A stretch of DNA of 64,000 nucleotides from Seleniivibrio woodruffii (GTDB lineage: Bacteria > Chrysiogenota > Deferribacteres > Deferribacterales > Geovibrionaceae), in contig NZ_SMGG01000003.1 of the NCBI RefSeq assembly GCF_004339245.1, positions 744,770 through 808,769 of the forward strand, in the 5' to 3' direction. The first letter of the stretch is position 1. Every line of letters starts with the position of its first letter. Position numbers and translations under genes: made by a program. This document shows positions 1 to 8,841 of the stretch, piece by piece. The notes beneath the pieces were generated by a model. It ran no database searches and had not been told where the DNA came from. It worked only from the letters and a program-made list of their open reading frames with translations.

Positions 1-112
1 TTGTGATGTTGAACTTATCACACCCATCGCTATGGACCCCGGTCTTCGCTTCGCAATCCGTGAAGGCGGACGTACTGTTGGCGCAGGCGTGGTTGTTGAG
101 ATCTCTGAGTAA
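1..112 (+). CDS. tuf: Elongation factor Tu, C-terminal end (partial)
   Basis: Only the last 36 codons are present, read in the frame that starts at base 2 and ending in TAA at 110-112. The tail matches the conserved end of EF-Tu domain 3 ([14 protein letters not shown], then VVVEISE). EF-Tu carries aminoacyl-tRNA to the ribosome in the cytoplasm. Position just before rpsJ is the classical str-to-S10 junction. The start and GTPase domain lie outside the window. Confidence 0.95.
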   Translation, partial: CDVELITPIAMDPGLRFAIREGGRTVGAGVVVEISE

Positions 113-123
113 TAGGCGAAGTA

Positions 124-432
124 ATGGAAAATCAAAAGATCAGAATAAAGCTTAAGGCTTTCGATTACAGAATTCTGGATAAAGCAGTGAAAGACATCGT
201 CAACACTGCGAAACGTACAGGCGCAGAGGTAGTGGGACCCATCCCGCTGCCTACTTCGATTGAAAAGTTTACTATCCTCAAGTCCCCTCACGTTAACAAG
301 GACGCGAGAGACCAGTATGAAGTAAGGACTCATAAAAGGCTCATCGACATTTTTGAGCACAACCCTCAAACTATTGATGCCCTTATGAAACTGGAACTTT
401 CCGCAGGCGTTGACGTAGAAATAAAACTCTAA
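124..432 (+). CDS. rpsJ: 30S ribosomal protein S10
   Basis: 102 residues, the usual S10 length. It shows the family's [14 protein letters not shown] start, the GPIPLPT loop, and the HKRLIDIF and GVDVEIKL segments. S10 is part of the 30S head and also the NusE antitermination factor. It lies 11 bp after tuf and begins the S10 operon. Confidence 0.98.
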   Translation: MENQKIRIKLKAFDYRILDKAVKDIVNTAKRTGAEVVGPIPLPTSIEKFTILKSPHVNKDARDQYEVRTHKRLIDIFEHNPQTIDALMKLELSAGVDVEIKL

Positions 433-450
433 GAGTAGGAAAAGACGAAA

Positions 451-1089
451 ATGGCAAAAGCAATTATCGGCAAAAAAGTGGGTATGACACAGGTCTTTAA
501 AGAAGACGGAACCGTAGTGCCTGTCACCGTTGTGCAAGCTGGCCCCTGTGTCGTTACCGAAGTCAGAACCAAGGACAAAGACGGGTACTGTGCCATTCAG
601 CTGGGTTATGAAGAAATCGTCAAAGACGGCAAAGTAAACAAACCCATGGCCGGATATTTCAAGAAACAGGGCGTTAAGCCCCACAAGTATCTGAAGGAAT
701 TCAGAACTGAATCCGGCTCGGATAAAGCTGTCGGCGAGCAGGTCAATGTTACGATCTTTGAGGAAGGCGATCTCATTGATGTTCAGGGAACATCCATTGG
801 TAAGGGCTTTCAGGGTGTTGTTAAGAGATATGGATTTGCGGGCGGTCCCAAGACCCACGGTTCACACTTCCACAACGTACCCGGCTCAATAGGGATGTGC
901 GAATTCCCCGGCGAAACAGCGAAGGGAAAGAAGATGCCTGGCAGAATGGGCGGAAAAACTGTTTCCGTTCAGAACCTGCAAGTGGTGAAAGTAATACCTG
1001 AAACAAACCTGCTGCTTATTAAAGGTGCGGTACCCGGCCATGAAGACGGAGTCGTCTACATCAAACAAGCAGTTAAGGCTAAAAAGTAA
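451..1089 (+). CDS. rplC: 50S ribosomal protein L3
   Basis: 212 residues. It starts with the conserved [10 protein letters not shown] and contains the [13 protein letters not shown] and [11 protein letters not shown] loops that reach the peptidyl-transferase centre, followed by GRMGG. L3 initiates large-subunit assembly. It lies in the S10 operon between rpsJ and rplD. Long minus-strand open frames across it are shadows. Confidence 0.98.
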   Translation: MAKAIIGKKVGMTQVFKEDGTVVPVTVVQAGPCVVTEVRTKDKDGYCAIQLGYEEIVKDGKVNKPMAGYFKKQGVKPHKYLKEFRTESGSDKAVGEQVNVTIFEEGDLIDVQGTSIGKGFQGVVKRYGFAGGPKTHGSHFHNVPGSIGMCEFPGETAKGKKMPGRMGGKTVSVQNLQVVKVIPETNLLLIKGAVPGHEDGVVYIKQAVKAKK

Positions 1090-1101
1090 TCTGAGGAACT
1101 A

Positions 1102-1728
1102 ATGGCTACTTTTGACGTTAAAAACGTGAAAAACGAAAAAGTGGGTCAGGTTGATCTGAGCGACGAAATAATGTCGTATCCTGTAAAACCTACCCTGATG
1201 CACGAGGTGGTAATTATGCAGCTTGCCTCTAAGAGAGCAGGCACGCATTCCACACTCAACAGAGCCAGAATGGACGGCGGTAAAGGTGCGAAACCCTGGA
1301 GACAGAAAGGCACAGGCCGTGCAAGATCCGGTTCTAAAAAGTCTCCCCTCTGGAGAGGCGGAGCAATAGCATTCGGTCCCCATCCCAGAGACTATGCTTA
1401 CACTATGCCCAAGAAAAAGGTTAAGAACGCTCTTAAATCTGCAATCAGGGCAAAATCCGAAGCCGGCGCGCTTCATGTTATTGATGCGCTGAACGTTGCT
1501 GACGGTAAGACCAAAGAAGCAGTTGAAATCCTTAAGAATTTCTCTGCTGACAGAAAGGTTCTCGTGGTATACGGCGAGCTTGATGAGAAATCAGAAAGAG
1601 CTTTCCGCAACGTACCCTATGTTGACCTTCTCAACGTTAACGGTCTGAACGTTTATGACGTTCTTAACGCCCGCACAATCCTGCTTTGCCAGGATGCAAT
1701 CGGACGTATTCAGGAGGTTCTCGTATGA
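1102..1728 (+). CDS. rplD: 50S ribosomal protein L4
   Basis: 208 residues. The conserved extended loop GAKPWRQKGTGRAR, which lines the exit tunnel, and WRGGAIAFGP are present. L4 is a primary 23S rRNA binder, and in some bacteria it represses its own operon. Its TGA stop overlaps the rplW start as ATGA, which suggests translational coupling. Confidence 0.98.
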   Translation: MATFDVKNVKNEKVGQVDLSDEIMSYPVKPTLMHEVVIMQLASKRAGTHSTLNRARMDGGKGAKPWRQKGTGRARSGSKKSPLWRGGAIAFGPHPRDYAYTMPKKKVKNALKSAIRAKSEAGALHVIDALNVADGKTKEAVEILKNFSADRKVLVVYGELDEKSERAFRNVPYVDLLNVNGLNVYDVLNARTILLCQDAIGRIQEVLV

Positions 1729-2012
1729 GTCTGCTTTCAATGTACAACGTAATCAAAAAGCCCCTCATCACTGAGAAGGCTGTTGAGATGAAAGAGAACC
1801 TTAATCAAGTAACTTTCGCAACTGATGCGAGAGCTTCTAAAAAGCTCATCAAACTGGCAGTTGAAAAACTGTTCAACGTGAAAGTGAAAGATGTCAGAAC
1901 TATGAACTACAAAGGCAAAGCAAAGCGTTTCGGCCGCACAATGGGCAAAAGAAGCGACTGGAAAAAAGCCATTGTTGTTCTGGCTGATGGCGAAAAACTG
2001 GAGTTTGTGTAA
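1725..2012 (+). CDS. rplW: 50S ribosomal protein L23
   Basis: 95 residues from the ATG at 1725, which overlaps the rplD stop as ATGA. An upstream GGAGG at 1713 supports this start, whereas a longer in-frame reading from 1686 would lie inside rplD. The family signature YNVIKKPLITEKA and the later NVKVKDVRTMNYKGK basic segment are present. L23 sits at the tunnel exit and docks SRP and trigger factor. Confidence 0.96.
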   Translation: MSLLSMYNVIKKPLITEKAVEMKENLNQVTFATDARASKKLIKLAVEKLFNVKVKDVRTMNYKGKAKRFGRTMGKRSDWKKAIVVLADGEKLEFV

Positions 2013-2026
2013 GAGAGGAATCTTAA

Positions 2027-2854
2027 ATGGGAATCAAGAAGTTTAAACCGACTTCAGACGGTGTAAGGTTCAGAACCAACAGCGACTTCCAGGATGTGAC
2101 AACCGATCAGCCTGAAAAGTCCCTGCTGGCGCCCCTGTCTAAACATGCAGGCCGTACTAACAACGGTCGCATCACAGTCAGACACAAAGGCGGCGGGAAC
2201 AAAAGAAAATATCGTCTGATAGATTTCAAGAGAAACAAAGACAACATAGAAGCAAGTGTTAAAACAATCGAGTACGATCCTAACAGAAGCGCAAGAATCG
2301 CTCTTGTGTTTTATGCTGACGGTGAGAAAAGATATATCCTTGCTCCCCTTGGTCTTAAAGTTGGAGACAAGATCCACAGCGGTACGGAAGCGGATATCAA
2401 ACTCGGCAACGCTAAGATGCTGAAAGACATGCCCGTGGGTACAGTTGTGCACAACGTGGAGATGAGGCCCGGTAAAGGCGGTCAGCTTGCCCGTTCCGCA
2501 GGAACATACGCACAGCTTCTCGCTAAAGAGGGAACCTATTGCCACGTCCGCATGCCTTCCGGTGAGATCAGACTTATCAAAGCCGAGTGCAAAGCCACTA
2601 TCGGTCAGGTAAGCAACACCGAGCATGAGAACATTCAAATCGGTAAAGCGGGTAGAACTCGTTGGAAAGGCGTAAGACCTACTGTTCGAGGCGTTGCGAT
2701 GAACCCTGTTGATCACCCCCATGGTGGTGGTGAGGGTAGAACTTCCGGTGGCCGTCACCCTGTGACCCCCTGGGGCGTTCCTACTAAGGGCTACAAAACA
2801 AGAGCCAAAAACAAGCCCTCTAACAAGTACATAGTTTCCCGCAGGAAGAAGTAG
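2027..2854 (+). CDS. rplB: 50S ribosomal protein L2
   Basis: 275 residues, standard length. [11 protein letters not shown], the [18 protein letters not shown] segment and the catalytic-region [14 protein letters not shown] loop are all intact. L2 supports subunit joining and peptidyl-transferase function. It lies in the S10 operon, and a TAG stop is followed closely by the rpsS Shine-Dalgarno. Confidence 0.98.
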   Translation: MGIKKFKPTSDGVRFRTNSDFQDVTTDQPEKSLLAPLSKHAGRTNNGRITVRHKGGGNKRKYRLIDFKRNKDNIEASVKTIEYDPNRSARIALVFYADGEKRYILAPLGLKVGDKIHSGTEADIKLGNAKMLKDMPVGTVVHNVEMRPGKGGQLARSAGTYAQLLAKEGTYCHVRMPSGEIRLIKAECKATIGQVSNTEHENIQIGKAGRTRWKGVRPTVRGVAMNPVDHPHGGGEGRTSGGRHPVTPWGVPTKGYKTRAKNKPSNKYIVSRRKK

Positions 2855-2866
2855 GAGGATTGACAA

Positions 2867-3148
2867 GTGCCTAGGTCATTAAAGAAAGGCCCTTTCCTGG
2901 ATGATCACCTCGAAAAGAAGGTGATGGTTGCCAAAGAAAGCGGCGATAAAAAAGTCATTAAGACTTGGTCTAGAAGAAGCACCGTGATTCCTGAGATGGT
3001 CGGCCTGACATTTGCGGTCCACAACGGACAGAAGTTCATCCCTGTTTTCGTAACAGAGAACATGGTTGGCCATAAACTTGGTGAATTTGCACTCACCAGA
3101 ACTTTCAGAAGTCACAAGAAAGACGACAAAAAGGTAAGGGGCAGATAA
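2867..3148 (+). CDS. rpsS: 30S ribosomal protein S19
   Basis: 93 residues with a GTG start, preceded by AGGAG at 2854-2858. The [10 protein letters not shown] start, [15 protein letters not shown] and [10 protein letters not shown] motifs are diagnostic of S19, which binds the head of the 30S subunit with S13. It is separated from rplV by one base. Confidence 0.98.
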   Translation: MPRSLKKGPFLDDHLEKKVMVAKESGDKKVIKTWSRRSTVIPEMVGLTFAVHNGQKFIPVFVTENMVGHKLGEFALTRTFRSHKKDDKKVRGR

Positions 3149-3149
3149 C

Positions 3150-3482
3150 ATGGAAGCTAAAGCTTACGCAAGGTTTCAGAGAGTTTCCACCAGAAAAACT
3201 CGCCCTGTAGCTGACCTTATCAGAGGTAAAAAAGTTGAGGAAGCTCTTGCTATCCTTAAGTTTACCCCTAACAAAGGCGCAGAGATTCTGTATAAAACCA
3301 TCAAATCCGCTGCAAGCAACGCAGAGGAAAACCATGGTCACACAGATGCCAGCCGTATGGTTGTAAAAGAGGTTAGAGTGGATTCAGGTCCCGCTATGAA
3401 GAGGTTCACACCCAGAGCCTACGGAAGAGCATCCCTTATCCGCAAACCTACAAGCCACATCACTGTCGTGCTTTCAGACTAA
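3150..3482 (+). CDS. rplV: 50S ribosomal protein L22
   Basis: 110 residues, with [17 protein letters not shown] near the start, the hairpin loop ending [10 protein letters not shown], and HITVVLSD at the end. L22 lines the exit tunnel and is a site of macrolide resistance in other bacteria. It is in the S10 operon. Confidence 0.98.
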   Translation: MEAKAYARFQRVSTRKTRPVADLIRGKKVEEALAILKFTPNKGAEILYKTIKSAASNAEENHGHTDASRMVVKEVRVDSGPAMKRFTPRAYGRASLIRKPTSHITVVLSD

Positions 3483-3493
3483 GGGAGGATTCG

Positions 3494-4150
3494 GTGGGAC
3501 AAAAAGTTAATCCTAACGGATACAGAATTGGCATAAACAAGCCCTGGAAATCAACTTGGTATGCCAATAAAAAAGAATACAGACAGCAGCTTCTTGAAGA
3601 TATCAAGATCAGAAAGTATCTTAAAGAAAAGCTTGCTCAGGCCGGTCTTGCCAGAATCGGGATCGAGCGTATGGGTAACAGAGTGCGCATCACTCTTAAC
3701 ACATCACGCCCCGGTATCGTTATCGGTAAAAAAGGCGCTGAAATCGATAAACTGAAAAGAGATCTGAAAAGATTTACGGATTCCGAAGTTCTTCTGGTTA
3801 TCAGAGAAGTTAAGAAACCCGAAATCAACGCTCTCCTCATCGGCGAGAACATCGCTATGCAGATCCAGAGACGTGTAGCTTTCAGACGTGCAATGAAAAA
3901 AGCCGTTCTTCAGGCTATGAAATCAGGCGCTCTGGGAATCAGAGTTGCTTGTTCCGGCCGTCTTGCCGGCGCTGACATGGCAAGAACAGAATGGTACATC
4001 AAAGGACGAGTTCCGCTTCAGACGCTTCGTGCGGACATCGACTACGGCACCACGGAAGCCCTTACAACTTACGGTATCATCGGTATCAAAGTTTGGGTCT
4101 TCACAGGTGAAGTTCTCGAGGACAGAGGCAGAACAGAGGCAGGTGAGTAA
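3494..4150 (+). CDS. rpsC: 30S ribosomal protein S3
   Basis: 218 residues from a GTG start preceded by GGAGG at 3484-3488. [13 protein letters not shown] and the KH-domain GxxG region ([13 protein letters not shown]) are present, and so is the C-terminal [14 protein letters not shown] segment. S3 sits at the mRNA entry tunnel. The TAA stop shares one base with the rplP ATG (TAATG), typical of coupled translation. Confidence 0.98.
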   Translation: MGQKVNPNGYRIGINKPWKSTWYANKKEYRQQLLEDIKIRKYLKEKLAQAGLARIGIERMGNRVRITLNTSRPGIVIGKKGAEIDKLKRDLKRFTDSEVLLVIREVKKPEINALLIGENIAMQIQRRVAFRRAMKKAVLQAMKSGALGIRVACSGRLAGADMARTEWYIKGRVPLQTLRADIDYGTTEALTTYGIIGIKVWVFTGEVLEDRGRTEAGE

Positions 4151-4575
4151 TGCTTACACCCAATAGAATGAAATACAGAAAGCAGTTCAAAGGCCGCATC
4201 AAAGGTGTTGCGTCTAAAGGTCACTATGTGGCTTTCGGCGACTTCGGTCTTGCTGCAGACGGCAAAGCAAAGCTTACCAGCCGTCAGATAGAATCCGCGA
4301 GGATCGCTATCAACAGATACCTGAAAAGAGGCGGAAACCTTATTATCCGCATCTTCCCTCACAAACCCATAACCTCTAAGCCCCTTGAAGTAAGACAGGG
4401 TAAAGGTAAGGGTGCGGTTGAGTACTATGTGGCTCCCGTTAAAGAAGGAACCATCCTTTATGAAGTTGGCGGTGTTACAGAAGAACAGGCAAAAGAGGCG
4501 TTCAGAAGAGCATCTCACAAACTGCCCGTTAAGACCAAGTTCGTAAGACGTGAAACAGTGGAGGCAGCACAATGA
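4150..4575 (+). CDS. rplP: 50S ribosomal protein L16
   Basis: 141 residues, with the L16 start [24 protein letters not shown], and [17 protein letters not shown]. It contacts tRNA near the A site. It overlaps rpsC by one base and rpmC by four. Confidence 0.98.
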   Translation: MLTPNRMKYRKQFKGRIKGVASKGHYVAFGDFGLAADGKAKLTSRQIESARIAINRYLKRGGNLIIRIFPHKPITSKPLEVRQGKGKGAVEYYVAPVKEGTILYEVGGVTEEQAKEAFRRASHKLPVKTKFVRRETVEAAQ

Positions 4576-4769
4576 AAGCAGCAGAACTGAAAGCACTTAG
4601 TGTTGCCGAGCTGAAAGCGAAAGAGCTTGAGCTCAGCGAAAATATCTTCAGAATGAAGTTTAAACTGGCCACAGGCGATATTGAGGATTCCTCACTTATC
4701 AGAAAGGCTAAAAAAGACATAGCTCGTATTCAGACCATCCTGAACGAGAAAAGCACCGAGGGCAAATAA
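4572..4769 (+). CDS. rpmC: 50S ribosomal protein L29
   Basis: 65 residues of a mostly helical protein. The L29 hallmarks are [13 protein letters not shown], then [13 protein letters not shown] and a [13 protein letters not shown] tail. It lies near the tunnel exit beside L23. It overlaps rplP (ATGA) and shares the TAATG junction with rpsQ. Confidence 0.97.
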   Translation: MKAAELKALSVAELKAKELELSENIFRMKFKLATGDIEDSSLIRKAKKDIARIQTILNEKSTEGK

Positions 4770-5044
4770 TGGAAGCCAGAAACGCTAGAAAAGTAAGGAA
4801 AGGAGTGGTAGTCAGCGACAAGATGGACAAAACAGTCGTTGTTAAAGTCCAGAGCCTGAAACTCCACCCCCGTTACCAGAAGTTCATCAAGAGCACTAAA
4901 AGTTTTAAGGCTCATGATGAGAACAATGAATGCAAAGTTGGCGATACCGTGGAAATCGTAGAGACTAGACCTCTCAGCAAAGACAAACGCTGGAGAGTGG
5001 CTAAGATTCTTCAACGCTCCATAGAAGCCGCAAGCCAGGAGTAA
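4769..5044 (+). CDS. rpsQ: 30S ribosomal protein S17
   Basis: 91 residues. [18 protein letters not shown], then [15 protein letters not shown] and the RPLSKDKRW motif mark this OB-fold protein, an early binder of 16S rRNA. It closes the S10-type gene set, seven bases before rplN. Confidence 0.98.
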   Translation: MEARNARKVRKGVVVSDKMDKTVVVKVQSLKLHPRYQKFIKSTKSFKAHDENNECKVGDTVEIVETRPLSKDKRWRVAKILQRSIEAASQE

Positions 5045-5050
5045 GATAAG

Positions 5051-5422
5051 ATGATACAGGTTGAATCCAGACTCAGAGTTGCAGACAACTCAGGAGCCAA
5101 GGAAGTGCTTTGCATCAAAGTCCTCGGCGGATCAAAAATCCGCTACGGAAGAATAGGCGACATCATCGTGTGCACAGTGAAAGCAGCCGGACCCGACAGC
5201 AACATCAAAAAAGGTTCTGTCGTTAAAGCGGTTATCGTTCGCACTGCGAAAGAACAGCGCCGCCCCGACGGCACATACATCAAGTTTGATGACAATGCAT
5301 GTGTTATCCTGGGCAAGAACAACCTTGAACCTATCGCAACAAGGGTTTTCGGACCCGTTGCCAGAGAGCTGCGCGGAAAAGGCTATCTGAAAATAGTTTC
5401 AATGGCTCCCGAAGTACTCTAA
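5051..5422 (+). CDS. rplN: 50S ribosomal protein L14
   Basis: 123 residues with the invariant [18 protein letters not shown] start, [13 protein letters not shown] and the GPVARELR motif. L14 forms an intersubunit bridge and is the docking site of RsfS. It is the first gene of the spc-type group. Confidence 0.98.
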   Translation: MIQVESRLRVADNSGAKEVLCIKVLGGSKIRYGRIGDIIVCTVKAAGPDSNIKKGSVVKAVIVRTAKEQRRPDGTYIKFDDNACVILGKNNLEPIATRVFGPVARELRGKGYLKIVSMAPEVL

Positions 5423-5434
5423 GAGGGTTTTTCA

Positions 5435-5761
5435 ATGAGTGTTAAACTGAAAATCAAGAAGGACGACCCTGTTATCGTTACCACCGGTAAGGATAAAGGC
5501 AAGAAGACTAAGGTCGTCAAAATGGACAGGGAAGGCGGCAAAGTGTTTTGCGAAGGCGTTAACGTCTCCAAAAAGCACGTTAAACCCAACCAGTTCAACC
5601 CCGACGGCGGCATCGTTGACAAAACAATGCCTCTGGCAATATCCAATGTTGCGTACTACTGCCCCAAATGCAGTAAAGGCGTAAAGCTTGGACTCAAGGT
5701 TCTCGAATCCGGCAAAAAAGTCCGCTTTTGCAGAGCCTGTGGCGAGATAATCGATAAGTAA
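5435..5761 (+). CDS. rplX: 50S ribosomal protein L24, cysteine-bearing form
   Basis: 108 residues. The KOW motif (DDPVIVTTGKDKGKK) near residue 10 identifies L24, an assembly initiator at the 5' end of 23S rRNA. The C-terminal part carries two CxxC pairs, YYCPKC near residue 75 and FCRACG near residue 99, predicting a bound zinc. Many L24 proteins lack this. Confidence 0.97.
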   Translation: MSVKLKIKKDDPVIVTTGKDKGKKTKVVKMDREGGKVFCEGVNVSKKHVKPNQFNPDGGIVDKTMPLAISNVAYYCPKCSKGVKLGLKVLESGKKVRFCRACGEIIDK

Positions 5762-5777
5762 CGGAGACTAAAAAGAA

Positions 5778-6326
5778 ATGGCGGAACTTAAAAGAATCTA
5801 TAAAGAAGAAGTTATGCCGAAACTTATTAAAAAGTTCGGCTACGCTAACGTCATGCAGGTCCCGAAAATTGACAAGGTAACTCTTAACATGGGTGTCGGC
5901 GAGGCAGTTCAGAACTCCAAAGCCGTTGAAGGCGCCCTGAGAGACATGACCCTCATCGCGGGACAGAAACCGGTTGTCACCAAGGCTAAAAAGTCCATCG
6001 CCAGCTTCAAGCTGAGAGAAGGTATGCCCATCGGATGCAAAGTCACCCTTCGCGGCGACGCAGCATACGACTTCCTGTTCAGGCTGACCAGAATCGCTCT
6101 GGCCAGGGTTAGAGACTTTGCGGGTGTAAACCCTAAATCTTTCGACGGCAGAGGCAACTTTGCCATGGGTCTGAAAGAGCAGATCGTCTTCCCTGAAATC
6201 GATTATGATAAAATCGATAAGATCAGAGGTTTTGACATCATCGTCACAACAACAGCTAAAACTGACGAAGAGGCTAGAGAGCTCCTCAGGGAACTCGGCA
6301 TGCCCTTCGAAAATCCGGAGGCGTAA
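5778..6326 (+). CDS. rplE: 50S ribosomal protein L5
   Basis: 182 residues, with [42 protein letters not shown] and [10 protein letters not shown], all standard for L5. It binds 5S rRNA and contacts P-site tRNA. Its TAA stop is directly followed by the GTG start of rpsN. Confidence 0.98.
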   Translation: MAELKRIYKEEVMPKLIKKFGYANVMQVPKIDKVTLNMGVGEAVQNSKAVEGALRDMTLIAGQKPVVTKAKKSIASFKLREGMPIGCKVTLRGDAAYDFLFRLTRIALARVRDFAGVNPKSFDGRGNFAMGLKEQIVFPEIDYDKIDKIRGFDIIVTTTAKTDEEARELLRELGMPFENPEA

Positions 6327-6512
6327 GTGGCTACTAAGGCTAAATTCCACAGCGGATTTCAGAAGAAGAAATTCAAAGTTCAGGAATACAATCGTTGCCC
6401 TATTTGTGGAAGACCCCGTTCTTTCATGCGCAGGTTCAACATGTGCAGACTTTGCTTCAGGAAGTTCGCCGCTGAGGGAGAAATCCCCGGCGTAAGAAAG
6501 TCCAGCTGGTAA
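6327..6512 (+). CDS. rpsN: 30S ribosomal protein S14, zinc type (type Z)
   Basis: 61 residues with a GTG start. This is the short, zinc-binding S14: [10 protein letters not shown] followed by CRLCFRKFA gives the CxxC...CxxC ribbon, unlike the roughly 100-residue cysteine-free form. It assembles into the 30S head. GGAG within the end of rplE acts as ribosome-binding site. Confidence 0.97.
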   Translation: MATKAKFHSGFQKKKFKVQEYNRCPICGRPRSFMRRFNMCRLCFRKFAAEGEIPGVRKSSW

Positions 6513-6531
6513 TAAGAAGGAGACTAAAGTC

Positions 6532-6930
6532 ATGGGAATGACAGATCCTATCGCTGATATGCTTACAAGAGTACGTAATGCTCTTATGGTTAAACATCAA
6601 GAAGTCGTAATGCCTCATTCAAAAATGAAAGAGGCTGTTGCAGGCCTGTTTAAGGAAGAGGGTTACGTAAAAAATATCCGTGTGGTAACAGACGGAAACA
6701 AAAAGAATCTGGTGATACACCTTAAATATCATGATAACGGCGAGTCCGTTATCCGCGGGCTTAAGAGAATCTCTAAACCCGGCCAGAGAGTGTATATTAA
6801 CACTAAAAACCTTAAACCTGTACTTGGCGGACTTGGAAACGGTGTCGTTTCTACTTCCAGAGGCATCAAGACCGTTAAGCAGTGCATCGCTGAGAAAGTC
6901 GGCGGTGAGTACATTTGCCAGATATGGTAA
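6532..6930 (+). CDS. rpsH: 30S ribosomal protein S8
   Basis: 132 residues, beginning MGMTDPIADMLTRVRNA, with the C-terminal GVVSTSRGIKT motif. S8 organises the 16S central domain and can repress the spc operon by binding its mRNA in E. coli; no such site was examined here. Confidence 0.98.
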   Translation: MGMTDPIADMLTRVRNALMVKHQEVVMPHSKMKEAVAGLFKEEGYVKNIRVVTDGNKKNLVIHLKYHDNGESVIRGLKRISKPGQRVYINTKNLKPVLGGLGNGVVSTSRGIKTVKQCIAEKVGGEYICQIW

Positions 6931-6942
6931 TGGAGAGCGTTA

Positions 6943-7482
6943 ATGTCTAGAATCGGTAAAAAACCTATAGATATTCCCGCAGGCGTGACCGTCACTATCG
7001 ACAGAAACACGGTCAGCGTTGCAGGCCCCAAAGGCAAGCTGGAACAGGAACTCCACTACAAAGCCGTCGTATCAGTCGACGGTAATGTAGTGAACGTGGA
7101 CAGAAAGGACGAAACTAAAATCTCCAAATCCGTTCACGGCCTTACACGTACTCTCATCAGCAACATGGTGACAGGCGTTACTCAAGGGTACACCAAGAAG
7201 CTTGACATTGTTGGTGTGGGTTACAGGGTTGCTCAGAAGGGAACAGATCTTGATCTGTCCCTCGGCTTCTCACACCCCGTTGTCGTGACTCCCCCCGCAG
7301 GCATCGAGCTTAAGGCGGAAACTCAGACAAAGATCGCCGTAATCGGTATCGACAAACAGCTCGTCGGTCAGGTAGCTGCCGACATCCGCAAGCTGAGAGA
7401 GCCCGAGCCTTACAAAGGTAAAGGTATCAGATACGAAGGCGAATACATTCTTAGAAAAGCCGGCAAGACCGGTAAGAAATAA
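6943..7482 (+). CDS. rplF: 50S ribosomal protein L6
   Basis: 179 residues with MSRIGKKPIDIPAGV, VVTPPAGIEL and the C-terminal REPEPYKGKGIRYEGEYI signature. L6 supports the factor-binding region of the 50S subunit. It lies 12 bp after rpsH in the spc set. Confidence 0.98.
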   Translation: MSRIGKKPIDIPAGVTVTIDRNTVSVAGPKGKLEQELHYKAVVSVDGNVVNVDRKDETKISKSVHGLTRTLISNMVTGVTQGYTKKLDIVGVGYRVAQKGTDLDLSLGFSHPVVVTPPAGIELKAETQTKIAVIGIDKQLVGQVAADIRKLREPEPYKGKGIRYEGEYILRKAGKTGKK

Positions 7483-7493
7483 GGGGAGTTGAA

Positions 7494-7859
7494 ATGGCTG
7501 GATTTTCAAGAGCGACTGCCCGTATAAGAAGGCATGTTCGTAACAGAAAAAAGGTAAAGGGCTCAGAAATCAGACCCAGACTGGCTGTTTTCAAAAGCAA
7601 CAGATACATCTATGCACAGGTGATCGACGACTCGAAAGGAACAACCATTGTAACTGCAAGCTCTCTTGAAAAAGAGATGAAAGAGCAGTTCAAAGGTAAA
7701 GTTAACCTTACAGTTGCCAAAGCCATCGGCGCAGAGGTTGCTAAAAGAGCTTCCGAAAAGGGAATCAGCAAGGTCGTTTTCGACAGAGGCGGTTTCCTGT
7801 ATCACGGCAGAATCAGAGCACTTGCTGAAGGCGCTCGTGAAGCCGGACTGGATTTCTAA
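7494..7859 (+). CDS. rplR: 50S ribosomal protein L18
   Basis: 121 residues. RPRLAVFKSNRYIYAQVIDD and FDRGGFLYHGRIRALAEGAREAGL (two stretches) are diagnostic. L18 binds 5S rRNA with L5 and L25. Confidence 0.98.
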   Translation: MAGFSRATARIRRHVRNRKKVKGSEIRPRLAVFKSNRYIYAQVIDDSKGTTIVTASSLEKEMKEQFKGKVNLTVAKAIGAEVAKRASEKGISKVVFDRGGFLYHGRIRALAEGAREAGLDF

Positions 7860-7869
7860 GGAGTAACCT

Positions 7870-8376
7870 ATGAACAATGCTAACGTAAACGGCGAAAATC
7901 AACTTGTAGATAAAGTGGTTAACATAGGCAGAGTTACGAAAGTCGTTAAAGGCGGTCGTATATTCAAGTTCACAGCTCTTGTTGTTGTCGGCGACATGAA
8001 CGGCAAAGTCGGTATCGGTCACGGCAAAGCGAGAGAAGTTCCGGACGCTATTAAAAAGGCGCTCGAGAACGCTAAGAAAAGCATGGTGGAAGTGCCCGTT
8101 GTAAACGGCACTATCCCCCACGATGTCATCGGACGTTTCGTTTCAAGCGAAATCGTAATGAAACCCGCCGCTGCCGGTACGGGTATCATCTCCGGCGGCG
8201 TGACCCGCTCACTTTTTGAGCTGGCAGGCGTTCAGAACATCCTCTGCAAGTCAACCAGAAGCAGAAACCCCTATAACTCGCTCTATGCGGTTATGGACGG
8301 GTTTAAGAACATCAGAACCCTGGAGAAGGTTGCCGAAATGAGAGGCAAAACCATTCAGGAAATCATTAAGTACTAA
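7870..8376 (+). CDS. rpsE: 30S ribosomal protein S5
   Basis: 168 residues. The double-stranded RNA-binding start (VNIGRVTKVVKGGRIF), VGIGHGKAREVPDAI and GIISGGVTRSLFELAG identify S5, important for decoding accuracy. Only 12 bp separate it from rplO; rpmD (L30), which usually sits here, is absent. Confidence 0.98.
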   Translation: MNNANVNGENQLVDKVVNIGRVTKVVKGGRIFKFTALVVVGDMNGKVGIGHGKAREVPDAIKKALENAKKSMVEVPVVNGTIPHDVIGRFVSSEIVMKPAAAGTGIISGGVTRSLFELAGVQNILCKSTRSRNPYNSLYAVMDGFKNIRTLEKVAEMRGKTIQEIIKY

Positions 8377-8388
8377 GAGGATACACAG

Positions 8389-8838
8389 ATGGAACTTCAT
8401 GATCTGAGACCGGCTCCCGGTGCCAATAAAGACAGAAAAAGACTCGGAAGAGGCAGCGGTAGCGGACACGGAACTACTGCCGGTAAAGGTACAAAAGGTC
8501 AGAAAGCCAGAAGCGGCGGCGGTACAAGACCCGGTTTTGAAGGCGGTCAGATGCCTCTTAACAGAAGACTGCCCAAAAGAGGTTTCAACAACGCAAAATT
8601 CGCTACAGTGTATGAAACTGTAAACCTTGAAGTCATCAGCAATAACTTCAAAGACGGTGATCTGGTTAACTTCGTCACCCTCAAAGAAAAAGGTATTGTG
8701 AAAGGCAATAAGGACGGTATCAAGGTTCTTGGCGACGGCGAGATCACTAAAAAGCTGAAACTCGAAGTTGACAAGATATCTGGCTCCGCAAAAGAGAAAG
8801 CGGAAAAAGCCGGCTGCGAAGTCGTTGTTCTGGGGTAA
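8389..8838 (+). CDS. rplO: 50S ribosomal protein L15
   Basis: 149 residues. The glycine/arginine-rich start (RLGRGSGSGHGTTAGKG, GFEGGQMPLNRRLPKRG) is typical of L15. It is a late-assembling 50S protein. secY follows after 3 bp. Confidence 0.98.
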   Translation: MELHDLRPAPGANKDRKRLGRGSGSGHGTTAGKGTKGQKARSGGGTRPGFEGGQMPLNRRLPKRGFNNAKFATVYETVNLEVISNNFKDGDLVNFVTLKEKGIVKGNKDGIKVLGDGEITKKLKLEVDKISGSAKEKAEKAGCEVVVLG

Positions 8839-8841
8839 TTA

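Noticed and set aside
2054-2866. 270-codon minus-strand open frame over rplB
   Set aside because: It is antisense to a highly conserved ribosomal protein and has no family features.
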